NCBI GenBank assembly: GCA_965651905.1 | Contig: CBFGUG010000024.1 | Span: 35,743 to 99,742 of the forward strand | DNA: 64,000 nucleotides | From: SZUA-265 sp965651905 | Lineage (GTDB): Bacteria > Myxococcota_A > Polyangia > Polyangiales > Polyangiaceae | Direction of reading: 5' to 3' | Shown: in pieces, positions 1-8,882 of the stretch | Layout: the number at the start of each line of letters is the position of its first letter | Numbering within the stretch: the first letter of the stretch is position 1 | Notes under the pieces: generated by a model | Told to the model about the DNA's origin: nothing | The model's database searches: none | The model's input: the letters and a program-made list of their open reading frames with translations, nothing else | Program-made: the position numbers and the translations under genes

Positions 1-1047
1 GGGGACCACCAATTCGGAGGTCTCGTCGAGCCCTGGCGCGCGCAGCGGGCGCTGAGTGCAGTACGTGCCCGACGCGCACGAGTCAGCCCCCTCACAGCAG
101 TAGGGAAGGCACTGACCAGCCCCTGGCTTGCCCACACAGCCGAGCCCGGGGGCGCAATCCCGCGCGGAAGAGCAAGCATCCCCCGCTTCCCCCGCCCCCG
201 CGGGAGCACAGGAGCTGCTCAAACCGTCACCACTGGGCGAGAGCTGACACGACAATCCGGCCGCTTCCGCGGGGGACTCGGGCGCCTCCGGCCCCGCGTC
301 GACCTCCACGACGTCCAGAGCGGTGGCAGCGTCGGGTGAGTCTTCCAACCCTGCGTCGCTGCTCTCGGAACCTCCGCTCGCCACGCTCTCGTCGTCCGTC
401 GCTGCAGCATCATCTGCGGTCATGCCGTCGTCGGCGTGGTCGTCACTGGTCGCGTCATCGCTGGCGCCGTCGTCACGGGGTGGTTCATCGGAGGCGTTGT
501 CGCCAGTTTCGTCCGAATCATCATCCGGATCGGGCGCACTGCCTGCGTCCGCCACGTCATCGCTTTCGGAACCCGGCAACGCGGCGCTCCCGGCTTCATC
601 GCGAGTCTCTGCCTCACCAGCAGTGGCCAGGTCCTGCGCCCCCGCGTCGGTCGGACTGAGCGCAACACGTCCGCTCACCTCGGTCTCCGCCCCCTGGTCA
701 GGGTTCTGCGCGGGGATCAAAATCGACGAGTTGTTCGGTTCGAGCGGAGCGACTTCCAACTCACCTTCCGCCTCGCACGCCAGCGGATTGTCGGGAACGC
801 ACAGGCCTGGGCAGAGTTGCGTTGGCGCGGCGTCTGGCTCGGGCGGCGCAGCCGCACTCGATGCGTCGCGGTCCCCTCCCACGATTTCGCGCATCGCGAT
901 TTCCGCCGACTCTCCAGCGTCCACGCAGTTGGGGCCGCCCGCGCACGAGTCGGCTTCGGCCGGGCTCTGCGTCACGCAGCCACTGAACGTTACCAGGGCT
1001 ACCGCCAGCGCAGCGCCCCAACCAGATGTAGGGATCTTTGCGAGCAT
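1..1047 (-). CDS. Cys-rich acidic lipoprotein, 3' end outside window
   Basis: A leftward frame starting at ATG 1047 stays open to the window edge, giving 349 codons with no stop seen. The N-terminus is a lipoprotein signal peptide (MLAKIPTSGWGAALAVALV) followed by the lipobox TFSGC, so the product is probably lipid-anchored in the envelope. The middle (about residues 90-240) is a low-complexity Asp/Ser/Ala/Glu/Thr stretch, presumably a flexible linker. The region near the edge has regularly spaced cysteines (CAPGLGCVG, GQCLPYCC, CASGTYC), the small disulfide-rich module common in myxobacterial surface proteins. The 70 nt upstream are unusually AT-rich for this window and may hold the promoter. 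No enzymatic domain is visible; function unknown. Confidence 0.75.
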   Translation of the reverse strand, partial: MLAKIPTSGWGAALAVALVTFSGCVTQSPAEADSCAGGPNCVDAGESAEIAMREIVGGDRDASSAAAPPEPDAAPTQLCPGLCVPDNPLACEAEGELEVAPLEPNNSSILIPAQNPDQGAETEVSGRVALSPTDAGAQDLATAGEAETRDEAGSAALPGSESDDVADAGSAPDPDDDSDETGDNASDEPPRDDGASDDATSDDHADDGMTADDAAATDDESVASGGSESSDAGLEDSPDAATALDVVEVDAGPEAPESPAEAAGLSCQLSPSGDGLSSSCAPAGAGEAGDACSSARDCAPGLGCVGKPGAGQCLPYCCEGADSCASGTYCTQRPLRAPGLDETSELVVP

Positions 1048-1307
1048 GTAAGGAACTAAGACTGGTTAAGAAAACTAAATAAGAGCGGACATCTCAGGTG
1101 TAGCACCCGATCCACGACGCGTCTCGTTTCTGTGTCACCACGAGGCCGCGCGGGTTGAGCAAACGTCAAGACGTTCACATTGGCTAAACCCCGACCGTGT
1201 GGCCGTCCGACCCGTGCTCAGCACCCGTCGTCGACGCGATTCGGCCGGGTTTCGCGCAGCGCTCTGATCGCCGAACCAGCGGCAACCTGCTCGTCACGCC
1301 CCCCTCG

Positions 1308-1325
1308 GACTCGCGACCGCGAGTC
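1308..1325 (-). terminator. perfect hairpin just after the beta-propeller gene
   Basis: Two 8-nt arms (GACTCGCG and CGCGAGTC) separated by 2 nt lie 2 nt downstream of the stop codon of the leftward gene that ends at 1328. No U-tract follows on the minus strand, so it may be a transcript-end stabiliser and not an intrinsic terminator. The remaining intergenic sequence to 1048 shows no gene. Confidence 0.35.
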
Positions 1326-1327
1326 GC

Positions 1328-3373
1328 TCAGCGCGCGCTCACGTTGCCCACGACCTGATTCTTCTCCTGGTCGTATGCGCGCACGGTCAGTAACGCCGCG
1401 CCTGGAGGTACGAGAGTGCTCAGATCGACACTGAACTCTTCCTGCGCCTCGTCGAACACCCCATCCAAGGGGGCGGCAGGTACCCATTCATCCGTACCAG
1501 CCACGGCAACCTCAATCCGAGCGATTGGGCCGACACCATCCACGGCCGTACCAGTGACGGTACGACCTGTCACTTTGAGGCCCGTGAGCTGCGGTGGTGT
1601 GTTGTCGATCAACACGACATGGCTCTGCAGTTCATGGGAATGGACTGCGCCTGGCGGGTTGGCGAGCGAGTCGTTGGCGATGACGCTCACGCGGTATCGT
1701 CCTTCGGGCAGGTCCGCTGTCTTCCACGAGTAGCTGGTCTTGGTGAGCTTTTCGCGTGGCTCGAGGATATCGAACCATTCCGACGTCCCCTCTTGGCGGT
1801 ACTTGAGCCAGTAACGCAGCTCGTCTTTGTCGGGGTTGTCGACCTTCCACTTGATCTCGACCTCGTCGTCGGGACTGCCAGTCAGCGGCCCCCCAGAAGC
1901 GACCAGCTTGTCGTCGGGGGACGACAGCGCCTTGGAGGCGGTGTTCTCGAACTCGACGGACGTGATCATGGCGCGCAGATTGTCCGTCACGAACGGGATT
2001 TCGACTTCACTGAGCACGGCGTTCGGATCGCGGCTGAAACGCGCACGCACCTGAAAGAATCGCGCCGCGGGGCTCTTGATGTCACCTGCCTGGAGCAAGG
2101 GCTGGCTCCAATCGCTCCAGGTGTCGTCGGGCTCTTCGGAGTTACCCGTACGCGTCGAGAGCTCGAGCTGCCCGTCTGCACGCCAGTCGAGTCGCCCGAA
2201 GTGAGCCCTCAAGCCCGCATCAATCACCGCGCTGGTCCACATCGCGTCGGTGCCGACGCCGCGCACTGGTCGAACCACGAGCGGATCCGATGCGAATACG
2301 ATGCGCTCTTGCCCTGCGAGGAGCAGCGCAGTCACCTGACGTTCCTCTACGTCAGCAACGAGCACCGAGTTGCGATTGCCGTCGACCGTGTAGAGCTTCC
2401 CCTCAGCCCCAGTGCCGACGTACGGGTTGCCTTCGGCGTCGAGTGAGAGACTGGTGTAGTGCTCCGACGAATCATCCAAGAGTTGTTCTGGCGCACCGTT
2501 CTTGTCGAAGCGAAACAACGTGCCTTTGCCTTTTGGCGCGCTGCGCGAAGGACTGCTCGGCTTGGCTTCGTCGCCGTCGTCGGGTTTGTCGGGCAACGCG
2601 CGTTTTGTCTTCAGTTCGTTGGCGATGGCAAAAACATCACCCGATTTGCCGACGGCAATGGCGCGGACCTCGGTGCGCCCGAAGTCGTGAAGCACGCTGG
2701 CGCGACCCGGCCCCGTAATCTCGTATAGCTTGGCTTTGTCGCCGCCACCTGCGTAGACCTTGCCGTTGCCCACCGCCACGCTGACCAGGTGCTCTTCTTC
2801 TGAATCGAAGTAAACCTGAGCCTTCTTGTCGCGCGTGACGCGGAAGAGTTTTCCTTCGGCGCCGCTAGCAGCATAGAGCACCTGGTTCTGTGCGTCGTAT
2901 GCCAGCTCCATGATGTGCGCGGCTTCTTTGATGTCCAGCCACTCGCTGAGCTTGCCAGCCTTGTACTCGTAGAGCTTCCCGCCAGGCAGCGCGCTGACGA
3001 TGATGCTGCCGCCCCAAGCTTCCGCGATCGAGGTGATGGCCAAAGCCTCCACCTTGGCAACCTCCTTGACGGCTCCACCCGAGTACTCGAGCAAACGACC
3101 GTCGTTGCCCGAGCCGATCAGAACACTGCCCGATCGGGTTTTCAACACGGACCACGCGGTGGTCGCGTCGGGAACCGCCACACTGCCCAAGCTGAATCCC
3201 GCCCGAACACGCCCGACCGAATCGATCGCAACGCCTTCCAGTTCTCCCGAGGAGAAATCGGATCCACTGCGAAGCGCAACTCGCCGCGTGCCGACGGCCT
3301 GCGCCTCAGGAGTGACGGACCACGCGCCAACCAAGGCACAAACGAACGAGATTCCGAGAAGTATTTGCTTCAT
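1328..3373 (-). CDS. secreted beta-propeller (WD40-like) protein with Ig/FN3-like C-terminus
   Basis: 681 aa from ATG 3373, chosen because it begins a typical signal peptide (MKQILLGISFVCALVGAWS...AQA). An in-frame ATG at 3496 would add 41 residues ahead of the signal and is less likely. Residues about 40-370 contain repeated propeller-blade motifs (for example GGKLYEY, GAEGKLFRVT, GNGKVYAGGG, GAEGKLYTVDG). A sandwich-like segment near WTSAVIDAGLRAHFGRLDW follows, and the last 200 residues resemble Ig/FN3 modules. It is presumably periplasmic or surface-exposed and non-enzymatic. Its start lies about 130 nt downstream of the S55 protease-like gene in the same direction, and the two are probably co-transcribed. 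The exact ligand is unknown. Confidence 0.8.
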   Translation of the reverse strand: MKQILLGISFVCALVGAWSVTPEAQAVGTRRVALRSGSDFSSGELEGVAIDSVGRVRAGFSLGSVAVPDATTAWSVLKTRSGSVLIGSGNDGRLLEYSGGAVKEVAKVEALAITSIAEAWGGSIIVSALPGGKLYEYKAGKLSEWLDIKEAAHIMELAYDAQNQVLYAASGAEGKLFRVTRDKKAQVYFDSEEEHLVSVAVGNGKVYAGGGDKAKLYEITGPGRASVLHDFGRTEVRAIAVGKSGDVFAIANELKTKRALPDKPDDGDEAKPSSPSRSAPKGKGTLFRFDKNGAPEQLLDDSSEHYTSLSLDAEGNPYVGTGAEGKLYTVDGNRNSVLVADVEERQVTALLLAGQERIVFASDPLVVRPVRGVGTDAMWTSAVIDAGLRAHFGRLDWRADGQLELSTRTGNSEEPDDTWSDWSQPLLQAGDIKSPAARFFQVRARFSRDPNAVLSEVEIPFVTDNLRAMITSVEFENTASKALSSPDDKLVASGGPLTGSPDDEVEIKWKVDNPDKDELRYWLKYRQEGTSEWFDILEPREKLTKTSYSWKTADLPEGRYRVSVIANDSLANPPGAVHSHELQSHVVLIDNTPPQLTGLKVTGRTVTGTAVDGVGPIARIEVAVAGTDEWVPAAPLDGVFDEAQEEFSVDLSTLVPPGAALLTVRAYDQEKNQVVGNVSAR

Positions 3374-3500
3374 TTTCTGTTTGGGATGGATGCTGCGGTT
3401 CGCGGCATCCAGGTGAAGGCCAGTGAATTGTCGCACCTGGTCTGATGATCGTGAGAAGTGGAAGTCCGGGTCGGAGAGACTGACGAGTGAGGCCATGCGT

Positions 3501-5396
3501 TCATTCGACGACCGACTTCACGTCGATGACGAACTTGTCGTCGCCAGTCATGAACGCGGGCAGGTCGACGACTTGGTGAGTCTCAGAGGTAAACTCTCTC
3601 GGGCCGAGGCTGGTCGACTGCGGGCTGATCATGTCCAAAGCGGCGACAGGTAGGTTGCCAGCGACTTGCCCTTTGTGAGCAACGCCAGGACCAGTGGAAT
3701 AGGAGAATACGACAGAGCGTGGTTCGTAAATGGGGTCGCGCAGAGCATTGACCAAGTCACCCAAGTTTTCTGGTGGCGCCTTCTCCTTCTTCACACGATA
3801 GCCAGGGGTGACGTCGATCTTCAACTTTTGACCAGCCAAGTGTCGCGGCAGTCGTAGCTTGATCGTGCGCCGTACTTCGGGACCTGCGTACGTCTGAAAC
3901 GTCAAACGGACCCGCACGGGTTCGCCTGGCTCGACTTCTGGATCCAACACCTCGACCCCGCGCAGCCGATACATGTCGCGCGTGTAGCTGATTCGGATGT
4001 CGACCTCGATACGCTCGACGAAGGTCGGCTCCCACGGGTTGCTGAGCAGGGCTGCCACCGCACCGACGAGATTGGAGCGGGACAGCGTGCGGACCTCGGG
4101 GGTTCCCCCGACCGCAACACCGAAGTCGTCTACTTCCAGTTCCCCGTGGTCTTTGATTCGAAGCGTGCTCTTCATCGACCACGTGACGTCTTGCTTCTCA
4201 CTGGCCGTGGCTTGCAGCGCGCTGCCGACGGCCAGCGCCACAAACGAGGGCGCCATGAACTTCTCGTGCGCGGTCTCGAAGTTCCAATCCGTGTAGGGTG
4301 CGCCTTCCGCGCCGTGGATCCGGACGCGCACGGGTATCACGGGCGCCTGCGCGCTGTGGGATACCACGATCGACGCTTGACGGTCGTTGACCAGAGCTCC
4401 GACAGGGCGTGCAGGCATACCGATCTTGAACGAACGCGCCTGACTCGCGAGGAACCACAATACTCGTGCAGTGCTCGTCGGAAGCGCAGTTTGACCCGCG
4501 TTCATCATCGGGTGACCGAAGCCAGACACCAGGTCGCCCTCGACGCGAGTCACGGTGCCGAGGCCCATCGCGCTGACGTCACCACGCACCATCTGCACGC
4601 CGACTGCGCCGCCGTCGACGTAACGCGTGGGGGCGTTGGCGTCGACCCCAGCGCCCGCACCGCCTGCCTGCATCGCGTCGAGATGAAGCGGTGAGAGCAG
4701 TTCGGCAGCCGCGGCCACCGCGTCTTCGGTCATGCCACCGAACAACAGCGGCGTGCTGGCACGCTGAATAGGCATGTTGGTGTCGGTCGCTGGGGCGACG
4801 CGACGCTGGATCTGATCGCGATGTCGCTGCAAGTCGTAATCGAGCAGATCACCCGCGTAGCGGTTGCCGTCGAGCTGAGGGCGATTACCCAGCGCTGCCT
4901 GCTTGGCCACGGGCTTGGCATTCGAGAACAGCGGCCAGCCATACAAGACCTTCGGCACGGGGCGTTCGAGGTCTTCGATCATGCTGCTGATGGGCGTGAC
5001 GCCCGCAACAGGCTCGGCGCCAAACGACCACCCGTACGCGTAGGCTCCCGCCATCTTGCCGTCGAAGTAGATGGGACTACCGCTCATACCCGCCACGACT
5101 TTGGCCACTTGCAGGCGCGGGTGGTCGGTCTTGACCAGGATCAAATCTTGGTGCGGGCGGAAGTTGCGTAGGACATCGATCACCTCGACGTCGAACTTGG
5201 CGGGTTCCGTGCCCTCGAACACAGTCAGGCCGTAGCCCTTCATGCCCGGCTTCAACTCATCGACACTGATCACGTCGGGCCTGGCGGTCGTCCCCTCCGC
5301 CGCGGTCACCAATGAAAGAGGAAAGGTTGCGAGCAAGCCCAAGGCGATGGCCAAGGGGATCAGGTGTCGGATGTGCACGGGAGGCCAGTCTAACAC
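3501..5396 (-). CDS. SpoIVB peptidase S55 domain protein
   Basis: 631 aa with an N-terminal signal peptide (HLIPLAIALGLLATFPLSLVTA, cleavage near AAEG), so exported. The S55 serine motif GMSGSPIYFDGK is at residues 103-114, followed by a GAYAYGW and PVAGVTPI block. A second S55-like motif, GFGHPM, places His295 later in the chain. In Bacillus SpoIVB the His motif precedes the Ser motif, so this order is reversed; I recall the reversed order from other Gram-negative S55 proteins. The C-terminal half is beta-rich with an immunoglobulin-like segment (VRVRLTFQTYAGPEVRRTIKL). It is likely a periplasmic protease or a protease-derived scaffold; no substrate can be deduced. The downstream propeller gene is probably its partner. 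Confidence 0.85.
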   Translation of the reverse strand: MLDWPPVHIRHLIPLAIALGLLATFPLSLVTAAEGTTARPDVISVDELKPGMKGYGLTVFEGTEPAKFDVEVIDVLRNFRPHQDLILVKTDHPRLQVAKVVAGMSGSPIYFDGKMAGAYAYGWSFGAEPVAGVTPISSMIEDLERPVPKVLYGWPLFSNAKPVAKQAALGNRPQLDGNRYAGDLLDYDLQRHRDQIQRRVAPATDTNMPIQRASTPLLFGGMTEDAVAAAAELLSPLHLDAMQAGGAGAGVDANAPTRYVDGGAVGVQMVRGDVSAMGLGTVTRVEGDLVSGFGHPMMNAGQTALPTSTARVLWFLASQARSFKIGMPARPVGALVNDRQASIVVSHSAQAPVIPVRVRIHGAEGAPYTDWNFETAHEKFMAPSFVALAVGSALQATASEKQDVTWSMKSTLRIKDHGELEVDDFGVAVGGTPEVRTLSRSNLVGAVAALLSNPWEPTFVERIEVDIRISYTRDMYRLRGVEVLDPEVEPGEPVRVRLTFQTYAGPEVRRTIKLRLPRHLAGQKLKIDVTPGYRVKKEKAPPENLGDLVNALRDPIYEPRSVVFSYSTGPGVAHKGQVAGNLPVAALDMISPQSTSLGPREFTSETHQVVDLPAFMTGDDKFVIDVKSVVE

Positions 5397-5567
5397 TCGC
5401 CGCCGGATCGCCTAGCCCCCAATTGCTGAGCGGCGTTGCAATCCGCACGCCGTCTACCGACTAGACCCAAGCATGTCGCGAGGCCAGGTGTAGGACAAAG
5501 CAGTTGCCGGGAAGTCATCGGGCAGCGACAGTGTGTGGGTCCGCCGTCCGTCACGCCGAGCCATGTA

Positions 5568-5882
5568 ATGACCGCCGACCTCGTACTCGCTGCCGTGTTG
5601 GTCACGTCGCTGGCAACACTGGTGACGACCCACTGCGCTCTGGCCTTCGGGCTGATACGACGCGACGATCTCCAACGCCGAGGTTGGTTGTCGTTGCTCC
5701 CGCCGACGGCGTTGCTGGCGCCATACTGGGGGTACCGAGCCGGGTTGCGAGTCCGCTCGTTGCTCTGGACGGGGAGCTTGATCGTTTACCTCGTCGCGTT
5801 GTTGCTCGCGCTCTTCGATGGCTCCCCCGCAGAGCTGAGCATTGGTCCGATCGTCTTTCCGCATCGCTGCGCCATTGGCTAG
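5568..5882 (+). CDS. small integral membrane protein, unknown
   Basis: 104 aa from ATG 5568; upstream in-frame sequence is Arg/Pro-rich and looks non-coding, so the internal ATG was preferred. Three hydrophobic segments are visible (about residues 3-28, 42-56 and 67-86) separated by Arg-containing loops, with an aromatic turn PYWGYRAG. Third codon positions are strongly G/C as in neighbouring genes. Longer leftward open frames cover the same bases but have Arg/Ser/Pro compositions typical of shadows. No family recognised. It stands alone between the leftward S55 gene and a rightward two-gene unit. Confidence 0.55.
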   Translation: MTADLVLAAVLVTSLATLVTTHCALAFGLIRRDDLQRRGWLSLLPPTALLAPYWGYRAGLRVRSLLWTGSLIVYLVALLLALFDGSPAELSIGPIVFPHRCAIG

Positions 5883-6349
5883 CATGGCAGCAGACACGCC
5901 CATCATGCTCGGTGGCTGGGTTTGCGCCCGCCGATCTCGGCGCCTGGGGGCGCTTGCGTTGCTCGAAGCCACCCGCCGCGCGGGACCCGTTCGTTTGGGC
6001 CCCCGCAGCGGAAACGGGCTCAGGCGCCGAGATGCTGCCCCCGACAGCTGCAGGTTCGTCGCGCTTGGGCTGAACGATTGAGCACACCTGACGGCGCGTG
6101 AGCGACAACGCTGCGTGAGTCAACACGACGGCTCCGCAGGCTGGCCGTGGTGGCGAAACTGGCAGGCGCCAGCGGGCGCCAGGCGCGGCCAGACTACGCG
6201 CCACGAACGCTCACTCGGCGTGCACGCGTAACCTACCACAAATACAGGGCGCGAGACGAAACGCGCAGCGCACGCGAAGTTCGGCACGGCGCTCGCAATG
6301 TCTGCCAGCGACGCCATCGGGGCGTCGTCAACATGCGAGGTTGAAAGCA
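5883..6349. other. 467-nt intergenic region
   Basis: Open frames here on both strands are short or have Arg/Pro/Ser-biased translations without recognisable domains. No tRNA, clear intrinsic terminator or repeat array was identified. The region presumably holds the promoter for the 78-aa gene; a GAGG Shine-Dalgarno element is at 6337-6340. Confidence 0.4.
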
Positions 6350-6586
6350 ATGGACTCGAGCAAAATGAAAATCGTGTACGTGATCAGTGAGCGCAATGGG
6401 CGTAGCTTCTGGAACCGCTGCGGCGTGGCGTTCGTCAATCACGACGGATCGCTGAACGTCAAGTTGGAGTCAGTTCCCGTCAACGGTGAGATTCACATTC
6501 GGGACTACGTCCCGCGTGACGAATCCGCACCCGGCAATGGTCGCTGGAATGGCTCGATGGACTCCGAGCACGCACAGGTCGCCTGA
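6350..6586 (+). CDS. small conserved-looking protein, unknown
   Basis: 78 aa from ATG 6350, which has GAGG at 6337-6340 with 9-nt spacing. An in-frame TTG at 6341 lies too close to that site. The core KIVYVISERNGRSFWNRCG, then AFVNHDGSLNVKLESVPVNG, reads as a compact beta-strand protein. I recall short proteins of this type (NGRSFWNRxGxAFxNxDGS pattern) being common in Proteobacteria, but no biochemical role. It ends 16 nt before the ComEA-like gene and is likely co-transcribed with it. Confidence 0.75.
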   Translation: MDSSKMKIVYVISERNGRSFWNRCGVAFVNHDGSLNVKLESVPVNGEIHIRDYVPRDESAPGNGRWNGSMDSEHAQVA

Positions 6587-6602
6587 GCCGCGGAGCACCA
6601 TC

Positions 6603-7433
6603 ATGCAGGAATCCAACGACAGAGCCGAGGCTCGAACGTCGAAGTGGGTCCCACGGACGCCCGGAGGTAACCCCTCCGGGCGCTTCGAAAATCTACGCGC
6701 ACGCTGGCGTGATTCCGTGTGGCAGCCCGTCATCATCAAATCGCTCAGCGTGTGCGCGGGAATGGTTGGGCTGGCGGCGATCGGAATCTTCTCCACACTG
6801 GACGCGCCCGACCCGCAAGACCAGCTCAGCTCGGGCGACGAGTCATCACCGATCGCCACCATCGAGGAGGCCACGTGGTTAGCGGGGATGGGCCTACCTG
6901 CCGCCAAAGCCGCCAGCACGGCGGGCATGCGGACCTCGAACCCAGTTCAGGAAGCACGCCGCACCGACGCGCTGCATGTGTCGGGTTCACCCGATACTAC
7001 GACGTCACTGGTCCGCACGGCTTCCGAGTCTTCTGCAGCCTCGGCGCTCGGTGACCCCGTCCTCGATGCGCCGACGCACGACGAACCAGGGGGCGGCCCG
7101 AGCGAAGAAAGTGACGACGAGCCGCCAGCGCCTGGCGTCACCCCGGATGGCAAAGTCATTCTCAACACGGCGAGTGTGGACGAACTGACGCGGCTCCCGG
7201 GTGTGGGTCAAAAGCGAGCGCAGAAGATTGTGGAACTCAGGACGCGCATCAAGCGCTTCAGAAAACCCACCGATCTGCTGCGGGTTCGGGGAATCGGCGT
7301 CAAGAGTCTGCGAAAGATGCTGCCGCACCTGGTCGTGGATCCTCCACCTCCGAGTGAGCCAGCCGCTGCACCGAAAGCGCCACAGCCAGCGTCTCCCGCC
7401 GGGCTGGACGCAGCTCGAAACCAAGCTCGTTAG
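6603..7433 (+). CDS. membrane-anchored helix-hairpin-helix (ComEA-like) protein
   Basis: 276 aa from ATG 6603. One membrane segment lies near residues 45-63 (SLSVCAGMVGLAAIGIF), followed by a long low-complexity spacer. A C-terminal double helix-hairpin-helix domain follows (about residues 185-245), with LNTASVDELTRLPGVGQKRA and LLRVRGIGVKSLRKMLP. This is the arrangement of ComEA, the DNA receptor of natural transformation: membrane anchor, linker, then a sequence-independent DNA-binding HhH module. It is larger than usual ComEA because of the spacer. No other competence genes are adjacent, so a role in DNA uptake is an inference. A hairpin at 7467 probably ends the transcript. Confidence 0.8.
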   Translation: MQESNDRAEARTSKWVPRTPGGNPSGRFENLRARWRDSVWQPVIIKSLSVCAGMVGLAAIGIFSTLDAPDPQDQLSSGDESSPIATIEEATWLAGMGLPAAKAASTAGMRTSNPVQEARRTDALHVSGSPDTTTSLVRTASESSAASALGDPVLDAPTHDEPGGGPSEESDDEPPAPGVTPDGKVILNTASVDELTRLPGVGQKRAQKIVELRTRIKRFRKPTDLLRVRGIGVKSLRKMLPHLVVDPPPPSEPAAAPKAPQPASPAGLDAARNQAR

Positions 7434-7466
7434 TCGAGTGAATGCGGCCTGATGACGGAGTCGTGC

Positions 7467-7514
7467 GGGCTCCTGATGCCTCTCGAGCGTCAGGAGCCCA
7501 GCGCCCAGATTTTC
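7467..7514 (+). terminator. probable rho-independent terminator after ComEA-like gene
   Basis: A perfect 10-bp stem (GGGCTCCTGA, 7467-7476; TCAGGAGCCC, 7490-7499) with a 13-nt loop begins 33 nt after the stop codon. A short T stretch (ATTTT) follows about 10 nt later. The stem is strong but the U-tract is weak and displaced. Confidence 0.5.
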
Positions 7515-7681
7515 GAGCATTCGTTCGTTCGGCCGACAGCGCCGCCAGAGCTGGGGCGGCAGTGACGAGGCGCGTCGAAGGGGCAGTCGTCCGCTCGGCG
7601 ACAGGGCACGGCAGGCGACTGGCATTCGACGCGCACAAAGGCCTGTTCAAGTGATGGCCTTTCGCCCAGAATCCCGCACCC

Positions 7682-8842
7682 ATGAAAGCGCTGACCCTGA
7701 CTCTGCTCGCATTCGTTCTCACCCTGCCCGCCTGTCACAAGGCGAAGAACAAGGACAAGCAGGACGAAGCGGCCACGGAATCTTCGGCAACTGCGGCAGC
7801 CACCGCCACCCAGGAAGCCACTGCGACGACCGAAGCCCCCAAGAAAAACGAATTGCCCGCTCCTGCGGACGTCGCTGCCCCACCAGGCAACGCCGAAAAG
7901 ACCGACAGTGGGCTAGCCAGCGTCGTGCTCCAAGCAGGCAGCGGCGGGGACAAGCCCACGACCGAAGATCAGGTGAAAGTGCACTACACGGGCTGGACGG
8001 CGGACGGAAAGATGTTCGACAGCTCGGTCACTCGTGGACGTCCTGCGTCGTTTGGCGTCACCAAAGTGATCAAGGGCTGGACCGAAGGGCTGCAGCTGAT
8101 GACGGTCGGCGAGAAGCGCCGCTTCTGGATCCCAGCTGAGTTAGCCTACGGCGAGACGCCCAAGCGTCCGGGTGCTCCCGCCGGGCAACTGACGTTCGAT
8201 GTCGAGCTGCTCGAAATCATCAAACCACCAGAAACGCCCGAGGACGTTGCGGCTCCGCCAGCCACCGCCAAGAAGACGAAGAGTGGGCTCGCCTATCGCG
8301 TGCTCCAGAAGGGCACTGGTACCGAACACCCTGCCTCCAACTCGCGGGTCAGTGTTCACTACTCGGGCTGGACGACGGACGGGAAGATGTTCGACAGCTC
8401 CGTCACGCGCGGCCGCCCGTCGAGCTTCGTGCTCGATCGTGTCGTCAAGGGTTGGACCGAGGGCGTGCAGTTGATGGTCGAGGGCGAGAAGACCCGTTTC
8501 TGGATCCCACCAGAGCTCGGCTACGGCGAGAAGCCGACGCGTCCAGGCGCGCCCGCGGGCGTACTCGTGTTCGACATCGAGCTCGTCAAGATCATCAGCA
8601 CCCCGAAGGACACCAGCGCCGCTGGGACGAACTCCGCGCCGAGCGATCCGAAGGCCGCCACGCCGAAGAGCGCGGCCCCGAAGGCTGAAGCGACGCCCAA
8701 GGCCCCTGCAACGCCCAAGGCGACGCCCAAGACTGAGCCGCCGAGCACGAGCGCCGCGCCGAAGCCGACTGCCGCAAAGCCTGCGCCCTCCGCGCCGCAA
8801 ACCGCAGCGCCCAAGCCAGCCGCTCCCGCCGCTACGCCTTGA
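7682..8842 (+). CDS. lipoprotein with two FKBP-type prolyl isomerase domains
   Basis: 386 aa. The signal peptide ends in the lipobox LPAC, so the protein is probably a periplasm-facing lipoprotein. Two FKBP domains follow in tandem (about residues 70-180 and 195-305), each with the family signatures VHYTGW, DGKMFDSS, KGWTEG, MxxGEKxRFWIP and YGE. Sequence between the copies is strikingly similar, suggesting recent duplication. The last 80 residues are an Ala/Pro/Lys repeat-like tail of the kind that can bind or span cell wall. Expected activity is cis-trans isomerisation of prolyl bonds during folding of exported proteins. Monocistronic by context. Confidence 0.92.
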   Translation: MKALTLTLLAFVLTLPACHKAKNKDKQDEAATESSATAAATATQEATATTEAPKKNELPAPADVAAPPGNAEKTDSGLASVVLQAGSGGDKPTTEDQVKVHYTGWTADGKMFDSSVTRGRPASFGVTKVIKGWTEGLQLMTVGEKRRFWIPAELAYGETPKRPGAPAGQLTFDVELLEIIKPPETPEDVAAPPATAKKTKSGLAYRVLQKGTGTEHPASNSRVSVHYSGWTTDGKMFDSSVTRGRPSSFVLDRVVKGWTEGVQLMVEGEKTRFWIPPELGYGEKPTRPGAPAGVLVFDIELVKIISTPKDTSAAGTNSAPSDPKAATPKSAAPKAEATPKAPATPKATPKTEPPSTSAAPKPTAAKPAPSAPQTAAPKPAAPAATP

Positions 8843-8882
8843 GCGTACCCATCCCGCGCTGCTGCGACCGCCAAACACTCGG

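Noticed and set aside
5602..6204. Leftward 200-codon frame opposite the small membrane protein
   Set aside because: Arg/Ser/Ala-rich composition, no structure; the rightward frame has coherent membrane helices.
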